A DNA stretch of 64,000 nucleotides from Neisseria sicca (GTDB taxonomy: Bacteria > Pseudomonadota > Gammaproteobacteria > Burkholderiales > Neisseriaceae): NCBI RefSeq assembly GCF_017753665.1, contig NZ_CP072524.1:496001-560000 (forward strand), read 5' to 3'. Below the pieces are notes generated by a model, which was given only the letters and a program-made list of their open reading frames with translations, had not been told where the DNA came from and made no database searches. Positions 23,543 through 31,836 of the stretch are shown piece after piece (position 1 is the stretch's first letter; every line of letters begins with the position of its first letter). A program made the translations under genes and the position numbers.

Positions 23543-25000
23543 ATGAAACCCACCATCGCCCTTGTCGGCCGCCCAAATGTCGGCAAATCCACCTTGTTCA
23601 ACCGCCTGACGCGCACCAAAGACGCGCTTGTGCACGACCTGCCCGGCCTGACCCGCGACCGCCATTACGGACACGGTAAAATCGGCAGCAAACCTTATCT
23701 CGTCATCGATACCGGCGGTTTTGAGCCGGTTGTGGACAGCGGGATTTTGCATGAAATGGCGAAGCAGACTTTGCAGGCTGTCGATGAAGCCGACGCCGTC
23801 GTGTTCTTGGTGGACGGTCGCACCGGTCTGACCCCGCAAGACAAAATCATCGCCGACCGCTTGCGCCAAAGCCCGCGTCCCGTTTATCTGGCGGTAAACA
23901 AAGGCGAGGGTGGCAACAGAGCCGTGCTTGCCGCCGAGTTTTATGAATTGGCATTGGGTGAGCCGCACGTTATTTCCGGCGCGCACGGCGACGGTGTGTA
24001 TTACCTGATTGAAGAAATTTTAGAAAAATTCCCTGAGCCAGAAGCCGAAGAAACAGAAGTCAAGCATCCTGTCTTTGCCGTTATCGGTCGTCCGAATGTC
24101 GGCAAATCTACGCTAGTTAACGCCATTCTCGGCGAAGAGCGCGTGATTGCCTTCGATATGGCTGGCACGACGCGCGACAGTATCCACATCGATTTCGAAC
24201 GCGAAGGCAAACCGTTTACCATCATCGATACCGCAGGCGTGCGCCGTCGCGGCAAAGTTGACGAGGCGGTGGAAAAGTTCTCCGTTATCAAAGCCATGCA
24301 GGCGGTTGAGGCGGCAAACGTTGCCGTTTTGGTATTGGACGCGCAGCAGGACATCGCCGACCAAGATGCCACGATTGCCGGTTTTGCCTTGGAAGCAGGG
24401 CGCGCGCTGGTGGTTGCCGTCAATAAATGGGACGGCATCAGCGAAGAGCGCCGCGAGCAGATCAAACGCGACATTTCCCGCAAACTGTATTTCCTCGATT
24501 TTGCCAAGTTCCACTTCATTTCCGCATTGAAAGAACGCGGCATCGACGGATTGTTCGACAGTATTCAGGCAGCCTACAACGCCGCCATGATCAAAATGCC
24601 GACACCGAAAATCACCCGCGTCCTGCAAAGCGCCGTCGAACGCCAACAGCCGCCGCGCGCAGGTTTGGTGCGCCCGAAAATGCGCTATGCCCACCAAGGC
24701 GGCATGAATCCGCCCGTGATTGTGGTGCACGGCAATTCGCTGCACGCGATTTCCGACAGCTATACGCGCTACCTGACCCAGACGTTCCGCAAAGCCTTCA
24801 ATCTGCAAGGTACGCCGCTGCGGATTCAATACAATGTTTCGGAAAACCCGTATGAAAATGCGGAAGACAAGCCGAAGAAAAAACCGCTGCGCCGCGTCAG
24901 CCTGAGCAACCGTATCGAGAAACGCGAAGGCCGTAAGGAAGAGAAAAACCGTTTTAAAAAGAAAACCAAAGTCAGCGTGAAAAAACAGCACAGCAAATAA
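23543..25000 (+). CDS. der: Ribosome biogenesis GTPase Der (EngA)
   Basis: Product of 485 residues with two tandem GTPase domains. Each begins with a P-loop GRPNVGKST (about residues 8 and 182); NKGE/NKWDG base-specificity motifs and a DTGGFE/DTAGVR G3 are seen. A KH-like C-terminal domain and a highly basic tail (KKKPLRRVSLSNRIEKREGR) complete it. Der is an essential GTPase of 50S subunit maturation. The ATG at 23543 fits the family start and follows AGAAAGAC; an upstream in-frame ATG-like start at 23522 is less likely. Confidence 0.97.
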   Translation: MKPTIALVGRPNVGKSTLFNRLTRTKDALVHDLPGLTRDRHYGHGKIGSKPYLVIDTGGFEPVVDSGILHEMAKQTLQAVDEADAVVFLVDGRTGLTPQDKIIADRLRQSPRPVYLAVNKGEGGNRAVLAAEFYELALGEPHVISGAHGDGVYYLIEEILEKFPEPEAEETEVKHPVFAVIGRPNVGKSTLVNAILGEERVIAFDMAGTTRDSIHIDFEREGKPFTIIDTAGVRRRGKVDEAVEKFSVIKAMQAVEAANVAVLVLDAQQDIADQDATIAGFALEAGRALVVAVNKWDGISEERREQIKRDISRKLYFLDFAKFHFISALKERGIDGLFDSIQAAYNAAMIKMPTPKITRVLQSAVERQQPPRAGLVRPKMRYAHQGGMNPPVIVVHGNSLHAISDSYTRYLTQTFRKAFNLQGTPLRIQYNVSENPYENAEDKPKKKPLRRVSLSNRIEKREGRKEEKNRFKKKTKVSVKKQHSK

Positions 25001-25012
25001 ATCTGACGAAAC

Positions 25013-25042
25013 AAGGGGCGCGCCGCGAGGTGCCCCCCCTTT
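25013..25042 (+). terminator. Possible terminator after der
   Basis: GGGGCGC and GTGCCCC can pair across GCCGCGAG and are followed by a short T run, 13 bases past the der stop. The stem has mismatches. Confidence 0.45.
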
Positions 25043-25283
25043 TAGATTGCAGCCGGAACGAGTAGGGCGGTTGGGGATGAAGCCTTTTTGGAGTTGGTTG
25101 GCTAAGATTTTGTAATAAAAGGATTTTGTTTAATGGCAAGGTCGTCTGAAAATCCAAATCCTCCGCCGTATGTCTGATTGCAAAAATTGTTTGTATTGAA
25201 ATGAATTTTTAATACATTAGGGTAAAAAATCGTTGAGAAGCCCGTTGTTTGATAGATGTTTGCATATTCTTACGGAAAAATAG

Positions 25284-25313
25284 TTGGTAATTTTTCTTGT
25301 TCGGGTCTACAAT
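25284..25313 (+). promoter_or_regulatory. Candidate sigma-70 promoter for hfq
   Basis: TTGGTA and TACAAT separated by 18 bases, ending 57 bases before the hfq ATG. The 370-base gap between der and hfq otherwise holds one single DUS (near 25138) and AT-rich sequence, which is consistent with hfq having its own promoter. Confidence 0.4.
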
Positions 25314-25370
25314 CCGACTCATGTTCGTTTTCAAAACGATTTCAAAATCATAATAATGGAGCTTATGAAT

Positions 25371-25661
25371 ATGACAGCTAAAGGACAAATGTTACAAGAT
25401 CCTTTTTTGAATGCGTTGCGTAAAGAGCACGTTCCGGTTTCGATTTATTTGGTCAACGGTATCAAACTGCAAGGCCAAGTCGAGTCGTTTGACCAATACG
25501 TCGTTCTGCTGCGTAATACTTCCGTTACCCAAATGGTTTATAAACACGCGATTTCAACTATCGTTCCTGCCCGTGCCGTGAGCCTGCAACACGAGAACAA
25601 ACCCCAAGCTGCTGCGGCTGCTCCGGTTCAAGTTGAGACCGTGCAACAACCTGCCGAATAA
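25371..25661 (+). CDS. hfq: RNA chaperone Hfq
   Basis: Product of 96 residues. Sm1 and Sm2 motifs are intact: QDPFLNALRKEHVPVSIYLV, NGIKLQGQVESFDQYVVLL and the YKHAISTIVP end. Hfq forms a hexamer that pairs small RNAs with mRNAs. The acidic, Ala/Gln-rich tail (about 75-96) is short, as in other Neisseria. The ATG at 25371 has TGGAG nine bases upstream. In enterobacteria hfq is next to miaA and hflX, which are absent here. Confidence 0.97.
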   Translation: MTAKGQMLQDPFLNALRKEHVPVSIYLVNGIKLQGQVESFDQYVVLLRNTSVTQMVYKHAISTIVPARAVSLQHENKPQAAAAAPVQVETVQQPAE

Positions 25662-25687
25662 TGTATGTAACGCATTAATCGATTCTG

Positions 25688-25720
25688 ATACCTTACCGCT
25701 TGGTCGGTAAGGTATTTTTA
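25688..25720 (+). terminator. Rho-independent terminator after hfq
   Basis: Stem ATACCTTACCG / CGGTAAGGTAT with a six-base loop and T run, 27 bases after hfq. A single DUS overlaps its right end. Confidence 0.85.
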
Positions 25721-25751
25721 TTTTCAGACGACCTCTGTACGGTTTCATCTT

Positions 25752-26321
25752 ATGCAGCTCGAAAACATCCTCCCTTTTGCACACGCGCTTCTTAAACAAG
25801 CCTTAAAACCCGATGCCCGCGCTTTAGACGGCACGGCGGGAAACGGCAACGATACGCTGATGCTGGCGCGGTCGGTCGGCAGCGGCGGGAAAGTGTGGGC
25901 ATTTGACGTTCAAGAGCAGGCATTGGCAAACACGCGAATGCGCTTGGAAGAAGCAGGCATGGCGGATAGGGTGGAACTGATATGGGACGGACATGAAAAC
26001 CTTGCCGCCCATATCCGCGAACCGTTGGACGCGGCGGTATTCAATTTCGGCTGGCTGCCCGGAGGCGATAAGAGTTGTACGACAGAAGCGGCAACCAGTA
26101 TCCGCGCGTTGACATCCGCCTTATCGCTGCTGAAAACGGGCGGGCTGGCGGTTGCCGTCCTGTATCCGGGACATGAGGCGGGGCAGCATGAAGCGCAGGC
26201 AATCGAAGATTGGGCGCAGCGGTTGCCGCAGGATGAATTTGCCGTTTTGCGTTATGGTTTTATCAACCGCCGCAACTGCCCGCCGTATTTGTTGGCGTTT
26301 GAAAAGTTACGTCAAGAATGA
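25752..26321 (+). CDS. mnmM: MnmM (YtqB)-type tRNA wobble-uridine methyltransferase
   Basis: SAM-dependent methyltransferase of 189 residues. LDGTAGNGNDTLMLAR is the Rossmann glycine motif I, FDVQEQALANTR is motif II, and FNFGWLPGGDKSCTT matches the characteristic FNLGYLPGGDK loop. MnmM methylates the nm5s2U34 intermediate of certain tRNAs in bacteria that lack the MnmC methylase domain. Older annotations say rRNA methylase. The family is clear; the exact tRNA set is inference. Confidence 0.82.
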   Translation: MQLENILPFAHALLKQALKPDARALDGTAGNGNDTLMLARSVGSGGKVWAFDVQEQALANTRMRLEEAGMADRVELIWDGHENLAAHIREPLDAAVFNFGWLPGGDKSCTTEAATSIRALTSALSLLKTGGLAVAVLYPGHEAGQHEAQAIEDWAQRLPQDEFAVLRYGFINRRNCPPYLLAFEKLRQE

Positions 26322-26373
26322 ATGTTTGGGGTAGAATAGGCGCTTCTTTCAAAAACAATAACGTGCGACCGCT

Positions 26374-26748
26374 ATGCAATATCTGTTTGTAAAATACAGC
26401 CATCAGATTTTCGTCACCATCACCATTTTGGTGTTCAATATCCGCTTTTTCCTGCTTTGGCGGCATCCCGATAAACCTTTGGCGGGTATCTGGAAAGCCC
26501 TTCCCCATCTCAACGACACCATGCTGCTCTTTACCGGCTTGTGGCTGATGAAGATTACCCACTTTTCGCCCTTCAACGCGCCCTGGCTCGGCAGCAAAAT
26601 CCTGCTGCTGTTGGTTTACATCGGCTTGGGCATGGTCATGATGCGCGCCCGTCCGCGTTCGCCGAAGTTTTATACCGTTTATGTTTTGGCAATGGCTTGC
26701 GTCGGTTGCATCGTCTATCTTGCTAAAACCAAAACGCTGCCGTTTTAA
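26374..26748 (+). CDS. SirB-family membrane protein
   Basis: Product of 124 residues with four membrane helices (KYSHQIFVTITILVFNIRFF, WKALPHLNDTMLLFTGLWLM and two later ones). The HLND-TLL pattern after a RFFLLWR turn is typical of the SirB2 family of unknown function. It is close to the next gene folK, whose DUS/start region begins 15 bases after its stop. Cytoplasmic ends are basic. Confidence 0.8.
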   Translation: MQYLFVKYSHQIFVTITILVFNIRFFLLWRHPDKPLAGIWKALPHLNDTMLLFTGLWLMKITHFSPFNAPWLGSKILLLLVYIGLGMVMMRARPRSPKFYTVYVLAMACVGCIVYLAKTKTLPF

Positions 26749-26763
26749 AAAGGTCGTCTGAAA

Positions 26764-27258
26764 ATGCCGCAAACCCATTTTGCCGTCATCGCCTTGGGCA
26801 GCAACCTTGCCGAACCTGCCCGCCAGGTCTGCGCCGCCTTGTCCGCGCTGGAGGCGCATCCGCAGATTCAAATCGAAAAAACTTCCTCGCTGTATGTGAC
26901 CGCGCCGGTCGGCTACGACGATCAGCCTGATTTCGTCAACGCCGTTTGTTCCGTCCGCACTTCATTAGACGGCGTTTCGCTGCTTGCCGTGTTGAACCGC
27001 ATCGAGGCGGATTTCGGGCGGGAACGCACGTTCCGAAACGCCCCGCGCACATTGGACCTGGACATCATCGATTTTGACGGCATCTCCAGCGACGACCCGC
27101 ATCTGACCCTGCCGCATCCGCGCGCGCACGAACGCAGCTTTGTGATGAAGCCGCTGGCTGAAATCCTGCCCGATTTTGTTTTGGGCGGACACGGACGGGC
27201 GGCTGCTTTGGCGGCTGCTTTGGGAGATGAAGGCATACGTCTGTTGGAAGCTGTTTGA
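26764..27258 (+). CDS. folK: 6-hydroxymethyl-dihydropterin pyrophosphokinase
   Basis: Product of 164 residues that transfers pyrophosphate from ATP to hydroxymethyl-dihydropterin in folate synthesis. IALGSNLAEP opens the protein; RTFRNAPRTLDLDIIDFDG carries the family signature with the Mg-binding aspartates; LTLPHPRAHERSFVMKPLAEI follows. The ATG lies directly on a DUS (AGGTCGTCTGAAAATG at 26752-26766), as for hemD. Size is normal. Confidence 0.96.
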   Translation: MPQTHFAVIALGSNLAEPARQVCAALSALEAHPQIQIEKTSSLYVTAPVGYDDQPDFVNAVCSVRTSLDGVSLLAVLNRIEADFGRERTFRNAPRTLDLDIIDFDGISSDDPHLTLPHPRAHERSFVMKPLAEILPDFVLGGHGRAAALAAALGDEGIRLLEAV

Positions 27259-27336
27259 AGCAAGGTAGTGAAATAAAAACGCCTGTTTGCTTTGATCGCG
27301 TGTCGAAGTTTCTATTTGAAGCAAGCTAGGTTCAAG

Positions 27337-27389
27337 AGGTCGTCTGAAAAGGGAAATGGCTTGGCAGTTTCCTTTTTCAGACGACCTTT
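27337..27389 (+). terminator. Inverted DUS pair after folK
   Basis: DUS arms extended by GGGAAA / TTTCC-type pairing, with T run. Confidence 0.65.
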
Positions 27390-27409
27390 CAAGAAGGACG
27401 GCGGCAGGT

Positions 27410-27438
27410 TTGGGCAAATTCCGTCGGTCTGATAAAAT
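27410..27438 (+). promoter_or_regulatory. Candidate promoter for the deoxynucleoside kinase gene
   Basis: TTGGGC and TAAAAT with a 17-base spacer, ending 42 bases before the ATG at 27480. Confidence 0.4.
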
Positions 27439-27479
27439 GCCTCTTTCCAAAATATCAAAACAAAATCATTAATCAAACC

Positions 27480-28115
27480 ATGAACTACCGTTATATTGTC
27501 GTCGAAGGCTCCATCGGCAGCGGGAAAAACGCCTTGAGCCGCCGCCTTGCAGAACATTTCAGCGCGCTGTCGCTGGCGGAAAACCCCGAACACAACCCCT
27601 TCCTCATGAAGTTTTACGCCAACGCCTCCCATCACGGCTTGGCAACCGAGCTTTTTTTCCTGATGCGCCGCGCCGAAAGCGTGGACATCATCAAAAACGA
27701 ATACGCACAAGGCGGCATGGTGGTCGCCGATTTCCTGTTGGAAAAAGACCGGATTTTCACGCCGGTCGTGTTGAATGAAGACGAGCAGCAGCTCTTCGCC
27801 GATTTGAAACAAAAAATCCTGCCGCAGTATCCCGCGCCCGATTTGGTGATCTACCTGCAAACCGCCGTGGACGGAAACCGCAAACGCCTGCAAAAACGCA
27901 GCGACGGCATCATCAATCTTTTCCCCGAAGGCTATTTGGGGCGGATACACGAGGGATACAGCCAGTTTTTCCACCTTTATCAAAACGCCCCGCTGCTGAC
28001 CGTCAATGCTGACGAGTTGGACTTGCAAGGCAATGACGAACATTTCCAACTGTTGCTCAATGCGCTGAACGATTTGCAGGGAACGCGCAATTATCTGAAT
28101 TTGAGCGAACGCTGA
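27480..28115 (+). CDS. Deoxynucleoside kinase family protein
   Basis: Product of 211 residues. EGSIGSGKNALSRRL is the P-loop, GGMVVADFLLEKDRIF matches the DRx-like substrate-binding region, YPAPDLVIYLQT is the strand before the LID, and KRLQKRS begins the LID. The family phosphorylates deoxyadenosine or deoxyguanosine. In many beta-proteobacteria it lies next to folK and panB, as here next to folK. Substrate is not determined. The P-loop ends in N rather than the usual S/T-S (GSGKNAL), which is slightly unusual. Confidence 0.82.
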   Translation: MNYRYIVVEGSIGSGKNALSRRLAEHFSALSLAENPEHNPFLMKFYANASHHGLATELFFLMRRAESVDIIKNEYAQGGMVVADFLLEKDRIFTPVVLNEDEQQLFADLKQKILPQYPAPDLVIYLQTAVDGNRKRLQKRSDGIINLFPEGYLGRIHEGYSQFFHLYQNAPLLTVNADELDLQGNDEHFQLLLNALNDLQGTRNYLNLSER

Positions 28116-28222
28116 CGCAGTTTGTAAGATTGTGGTGAAACGCCGAAGCGGCTATGTTGGGATTCATTTTATTCCTTGCCCGCTTCTACGTTTCCGTCTT
28201 AGGTCGTCTGAAAGGAGACATC

Positions 28223-28660
28223 ATGACCCAATACCGATTCACTTTGCCCTCAAGCAGCGGCAACGACTTCGATTCTGCCGAACATCTGCCGCTGATTGTT
28301 TATTTCTACCCCAAAGACAGCACGCCCGGCTGCACCACCGAAGGCTTAGATTTCAACGCCCGTTTACCACAATTCAAAGAACTCGGCTACACCGTCGTCG
28401 GCATCTCGCGCGACGGCGTGAAATCGCATCAGAATTTCTGCGCCAAGCAAGGCTTCAATTTTGAATTGTTGAGCGACAAAGACGAAACCGTGTGCAAAAT
28501 GTTTGACGTGATCAAGCTGAAAAAACTGTACGGCAAAGAGTCTTTGGGCATTGAACGCAGCACCTTCGTATTGGACGCAAACGGCGAAATCATCCATGAA
28601 TGGCGCAAAGTCAAAGTCGCCGGACACGCGCAGGAAGTTTTGGAAACGCTGTCACGATAA
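28223..28660 (+). CDS. bcp: Thiol peroxidase of the Bcp/PrxQ family
   Basis: Peroxiredoxin of 145 residues. The peroxidatic cysteine is in YPKDSTPGCTTEGLDF, and GISRDGVKSHQNFCAKQ contains the second cysteine typical of some PrxQ forms; RSTFVLDANGEI is the C-terminal strand. It reduces hydroperoxides with thioredoxin. The ATG at 28223 has AGGAGA five bases upstream; a longer frame from 28154 runs through a DUS that overlaps this site (28201-28213). Confidence 0.9.
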   Translation: MTQYRFTLPSSSGNDFDSAEHLPLIVYFYPKDSTPGCTTEGLDFNARLPQFKELGYTVVGISRDGVKSHQNFCAKQGFNFELLSDKDETVCKMFDVIKLKKLYGKESLGIERSTFVLDANGEIIHEWRKVKVAGHAQEVLETLSR

Positions 28661-28720
28661 ACCGTAATGCAGCAAAAGGTCGGCGGATTCGCATTTGAAG
28701 TGCAACTTTCCCTAACAGAA

Positions 28721-28751
28721 AAAGGCCAGTATGCGGTAGCATACGGCCTTT
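28721..28751 (+). terminator. Hairpin at the left end of the IS
   Basis: AAAGGCC-GTATG and CATAC-GGCCTTT pair across CGGTAG just before the transposase gene. It would stop transcription entering from bcp. Confidence 0.6.
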
Positions 28752-28769
28752 CCTGCAAGAAAGATTGCC

Positions 28770-29735
28770 ATGAGCTACACACAACTGACCCAAGACGAAC
28801 GATACCATATCCAATACCTGTCCCGCCACTGCACCGTCACAGAAATCGCCAAACAGCTTAACCGCCACAAAAGCACCATCAGCCGCGAAATCAGACGGCA
28901 CCGCACCCAAGGGCAGCAATACAGTGCCGAAAAAGCACAGAAGCAGAGCCGGACTATCAAACAGCGTAAGCGAAAGCCCTATAAGCTTGATTCGCAGCTG
29001 ATTCAACACATCGACACCCTTATCCGCCGCAAACTCAGTCCCGAACAAGTATGCGCCTACCTGCGCAAACATCACGGGATAACACTCCACCACAGCACCA
29101 TTTACCGCTACCTCCGCCAAGACAAAAGCAACGGCGGCACCTTGTGGCAACACCTCAGAATATGCAGCAAACCCTACCGCAAACGCTACGGCAGCACATG
29201 GACCAGAGGCAAAGTGCCCAACCGCGTCGGCATAGAAAACCGACCCGCCATCGTCGACCAGAAAGCCCGCATCGGCGATTGGGAAGCCGACACCATCGTC
29301 GGCAAAGGACAGAAAAGCGCATTACTGACCTTGGTCGAACGCGTTACCCGCTACACCATCATCTGCAAATTGGACAGCCTCAAAGCCGAAGACACTGCTC
29401 TGGCAGCCATTAGGGTATTAAGGGCACATAAAGCCAGAGTCCACACCATCACCATGGACAACGGTAAAGAATTTTACCAACACACCAAAATAGCCAAAGC
29501 ATTGAAAGCGGAGACTTATTTTTGCCGCCCCTACCATTCTTGGGAGAAAGGGCTGAATGAGAACACCAACGGACTCATCCGACAATATTTCCCCAAGCAA
29601 ACCGATTTCCGAAACATCAGCGATCGGGAGATACGCAGGGTTCAAGATGAGTTGAACCACCGGCCAAGAAAAACACTTGGCTACGAAACGCCAAGTGTTT
29701 TATTCTTGAATCTGTTCAAACCACTGATACACTAG
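28770..29735 (+). CDS. IS30-family transposase
   Basis: Product of 321 residues. A helix-turn-helix N-terminus (YHIQYLSRHCTVTEIAKQLN, then HKSTISREIRR) binds the ends. The DDE core has aspartates in IGDWEADTIVG and HTITMDNGKEF. The glutamate lies in HSWEKGLNENTNGLIRQYFP, the diagnostic IS30 block. It is full length without stops, so the copy may be active. This resembles the IS1655 transposase of Neisseria. Confidence 0.92.
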   Translation: MSYTQLTQDERYHIQYLSRHCTVTEIAKQLNRHKSTISREIRRHRTQGQQYSAEKAQKQSRTIKQRKRKPYKLDSQLIQHIDTLIRRKLSPEQVCAYLRKHHGITLHHSTIYRYLRQDKSNGGTLWQHLRICSKPYRKRYGSTWTRGKVPNRVGIENRPAIVDQKARIGDWEADTIVGKGQKSALLTLVERVTRYTIICKLDSLKAEDTALAAIRVLRAHKARVHTITMDNGKEFYQHTKIAKALKAETYFCRPYHSWEKGLNENTNGLIRQYFPKQTDFRNISDREIRRVQDELNHRPRKTLGYETPSVLFLNLFKPLIH

Positions 29736-29758
29736 TGTTGCACTTGAAATCCGAATCC

Positions 29759-29824
29759 AAGGTCGTCTGAAAACGAACATGGCGGGTTCTGCTCAAGCAG
29801 GTTTTCATTTTCAGACGACCTTTT
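29759..29824. terminator. Wide-loop DUS pair after the IS
   Basis: Complementary DUS arms about 40 bases apart between the IS end and a Correia remnant. Confidence 0.5.
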
Positions 29825-29882
29825 ATAGTGGACGTCAATCAGGGCAGGGTTGCTTGTCCTGATTCATATTAAATCCACGATA
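29824..29882. repeat. Correia element remnant (59 bp)
   Basis: Starts TATAGTGGACG and ends AAATCCACGATA with most of the interior missing. A deletion derivative just upstream of xerD. Confidence 0.6.
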
Positions 29883-29913
29883 CACACCATCTTCGGACTG
29901 CCCGTAAAACCCC

Positions 29914-30789
29914 ATGACCGACGAACTCATAGACAAACTGCTCGAATCCCTGTGGCTGCAAGACCGTCTCAGCCATAACACCTTGCAAGGCTACCGCCGT
30001 GATCTGGAAAAAATCGCCGCGCGCTTGGAAGCGGGCGGACATACCTGGCTGGATGCCGAAGCCGCCGATTTAGCGGACGCCGTCTATGCGGCAGACGAAA
30101 AACACAGCTCGCAGGCGCGCGCCCTGTCCGCCTGCAAACGCCTATACGCCTGGTTGGAAGAGACCGAGCGGCGGACGGACAACCCGACCCGTTTCCTCAA
30201 AGCCCCGAAACAGACGCAAAAGCTGCCCACACTGATTACCGAAGCGCAAATCGAAAACCTGCTCGCCGCGCCCGATACCCATACGCCGCACGGCCTGCGC
30301 GACAAAGCCCTGCTCGAAGTCATGTACGCCACAGGTTTACGCGTAACCGAAGCCGTCAAGCTCCAACTGGGTGATCTCGACCTCAACCGAGGCTGCATCC
30401 GCACCATAGGCAAAGGCGACAAACTGCGTATCGTGCCTATGGGCGAAGAAGCCGTTTACTGGGTCGAACGCTATTGCGCCGAATCGCGCCCGCTGCTGCT
30501 CAAAAACAAAATCTGCGACGAAGTCTTCGTCAGCCAAAAACGCAGCGGCATCTCCCGCCAACTCGCGTGGATGATTGTTAAAAACTACGCCGAAACCGCC
30601 GGCATCACCTCTCTCAGCCCGCACGGCCTGCGCCACGCCTTCGCTACCCACCTCGTCAATCACGGCGTCGATTTGCGCGCCGTACAGCTCATGCTTGGAC
30701 ACACCAACATCAACACCACCCAAATCTATACCCACGTCGCCAACATCCGTTTGAAAAACATTGTTGACGAACACCATTCGCGAAACTAA
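29914..30789 (+). CDS. xerD: Tyrosine recombinase XerD
   Basis: Product of 291 residues with SAM-like N-terminal (LWLQDRLSHNTLQGYRRDLE) and catalytic C-terminal domains. The catalytic set is complete: Arg in YATGLRVTEAVKL, Lys in TIGKGDKLRIVP, His-Arg in SPHGLRHAFATHL, His in MLGHTNINTTQ and Tyr in IYTHVANIR. With XerC it resolves chromosome dimers at dif during division, helped by FtsK, which is also in this window. Length and the N-terminal match favour XerD over an element-borne integrase. Confidence 0.93.
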   Translation: MTDELIDKLLESLWLQDRLSHNTLQGYRRDLEKIAARLEAGGHTWLDAEAADLADAVYAADEKHSSQARALSACKRLYAWLEETERRTDNPTRFLKAPKQTQKLPTLITEAQIENLLAAPDTHTPHGLRDKALLEVMYATGLRVTEAVKLQLGDLDLNRGCIRTIGKGDKLRIVPMGEEAVYWVERYCAESRPLLLKNKICDEVFVSQKRSGISRQLAWMIVKNYAETAGITSLSPHGLRHAFATHLVNHGVDLRAVQLMLGHTNINTTQIYTHVANIRLKNIVDEHHSRN

Positions 30790-30800
30790 ACGAGCCGATT

Positions 30801-30847
30801 AAAAAAGGTCGTCTGAAAACGGAAATCTCGTTTTCAGACGACTTTTT
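30801..30847 (+). terminator. Inverted DUS pair after xerD
   Basis: DUS stem with one base lost in the right arm (CAGACGACTTTT) and a T run. Confidence 0.65.
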
Positions 30848-31036
30848 TGTTGATATGGCATTAAACATTCAAAATAAGTTATTTTGGAAAATATCAATCG
30901 AAATATGGATTTCAATAGAAAATTACCAAGATAAACCAAGAGGTAAACCTTGCAATGCAAACAGTTTTTATTTATATTCATGTTTAAGAATAAAACACAC
31001 TATCAATACCGAGCGAAAGAAAACACGGAGTACATT

Positions 31037-31237
31037 ATGTTTGTCTGCATCTGCAACGCCATTACCGACCACGAAATCAAAGAAACCATCGCCGCCGGCG
31101 CAAGTACGATGAGCGATTTACAGGCTCAATTAGGAGTAGCTACTTGCTGTGGGTGTTGCAGCGAATTGGCTGCTTCGTTTCTGAATATCAACAATGCCCA
31201 AACTACCATTACCGCCGGCATTAATGTTCAGTCTTAA
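31037..31237 (+). CDS. bfd: Bacterioferritin-associated ferredoxin-like protein
   Basis: Small [2Fe-2S] protein of 66 residues. The CxC (MFVCICN, Cys4 and Cys6) and later cysteines (TCCGCCSEL, Cys37-41) supply the ligands of the Bfd-type BFD-like fold. Bfd passes electrons to bacterioferritin to release stored iron. No bfr gene is in the window. The upstream 240 bases are AT-rich and likely hold its promoter, possibly iron-regulated, which I cannot show. Confidence 0.88.
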   Translation: MFVCICNAITDHEIKETIAAGASTMSDLQAQLGVATCCGCCSELAASFLNINNAQTTITAGINVQS

Positions 31238-31252
31238 TTTCATCTAGAATTC

Positions 31253-31300
31253 AAAAAGGTCGTCTGAAACCAAAATCTTTGGTTTCAGACGACCTTTTTA
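31253..31300 (+). terminator. Inverted DUS pair after bfd
   Basis: Stem extended beyond the DUS by ACCAAA / TTTGGT with only a few loop bases and a T run. Confidence 0.75.
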
Positions 31301-31400
31301 TATCTACTCTAAAATAAAACGGTATATGCCGCACCGCCGTTTTGAAGTTAATCGGCTATACCTTACAATCTCGATTTCCGTTTACAGTAAAGAGTCTATT

Positions 31401-31655
31401 ATGAAACTGACGTTGATGTTTCGCGAATATTGCAGCCTCTGCCACAAAATGCGCGAACAGCTTAAACCGTATCAAGAAAGATTTGGCTTTGAGCTGGAAA
31501 TTCTTGATGTTGATGAAGATCCTGTCTTGGAAGAAAAATATAATGAACTTGTCCCTGTTTTGCTGGATGGCCAAACAGAAATTTGCCATTGGTTTTTGGA
31601 TGAGGAAAAATTGAAAACCTTCTTGGAAACAAAATGTAATGGGTATAACTGCTGA
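31401..31655 (+). CDS. Glutaredoxin-family (thioredoxin-fold) protein
   Basis: Product of 84 residues with the CxxC motif in FREYCSLCHKM (Cys11, Cys14), a following helix, the DVDEDPVLEEKY segment and the cis-proline in NELVPVLLDG. This is the short glutaredoxin-like (DUF836) type, probably a thiol-disulfide reductase. The ATG at 31401 begins the MKLTLMFRE strand. Confidence 0.85.
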   Translation: MKLTLMFREYCSLCHKMREQLKPYQERFGFELEILDVDEDPVLEEKYNELVPVLLDGQTEICHWFLDEEKLKTFLETKCNGYNC

Positions 31656-31760
31656 AAGTATTTCTGTTTTGATAAGTTTGTTTCGATAATTGAAAACAGC
31701 TCGTCTGAAAAATTTTCAAAGAATTTCAAGATTTTGTTCTTACGCTACCGCTATATGAAT

Positions 31761-31797
31761 AAAAGGCTGCCTGATTTTTTATTTCAGACAGCCTTTG
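31761..31797 (+). terminator. Hairpin with variant DUS arms
   Basis: The arms read AGGCTGCCTGA and, on the other strand, AGGCTGTCTGAAA. Neither is the local AGGTCGTCTGAAA. Positions and T run still suit a terminator after the glutaredoxin-like gene. Confidence 0.6.
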
Positions 31798-31836
31798 AAA
31801 TATCATGAGGGGTAAGCATCATCTCCTCTGTTTTGT

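Larger units (their letters stand above)
28685..29758 (+). mobile_element. IS30-family insertion sequence, IS1655-like
   Basis: A complete-looking element of about 1.07 kb. Its ends match as imperfect inverted repeats (GCATTTGAAGTGCAAC on the left, complement of GTTGCACTTGAAATCC on the right). A hairpin at 28721-28751 lies between the left end and the transposase. It inserted after bcp without breaking a gene. Exact ends and target duplication are approximate. Confidence 0.82.

Noticed and set aside
29914..30789. xerD considered as a phage or element integrase next to the IS
   Set aside because: Full XerD length and motifs, the single-copy housekeeping context and no attachment sites point to chromosomal XerD.
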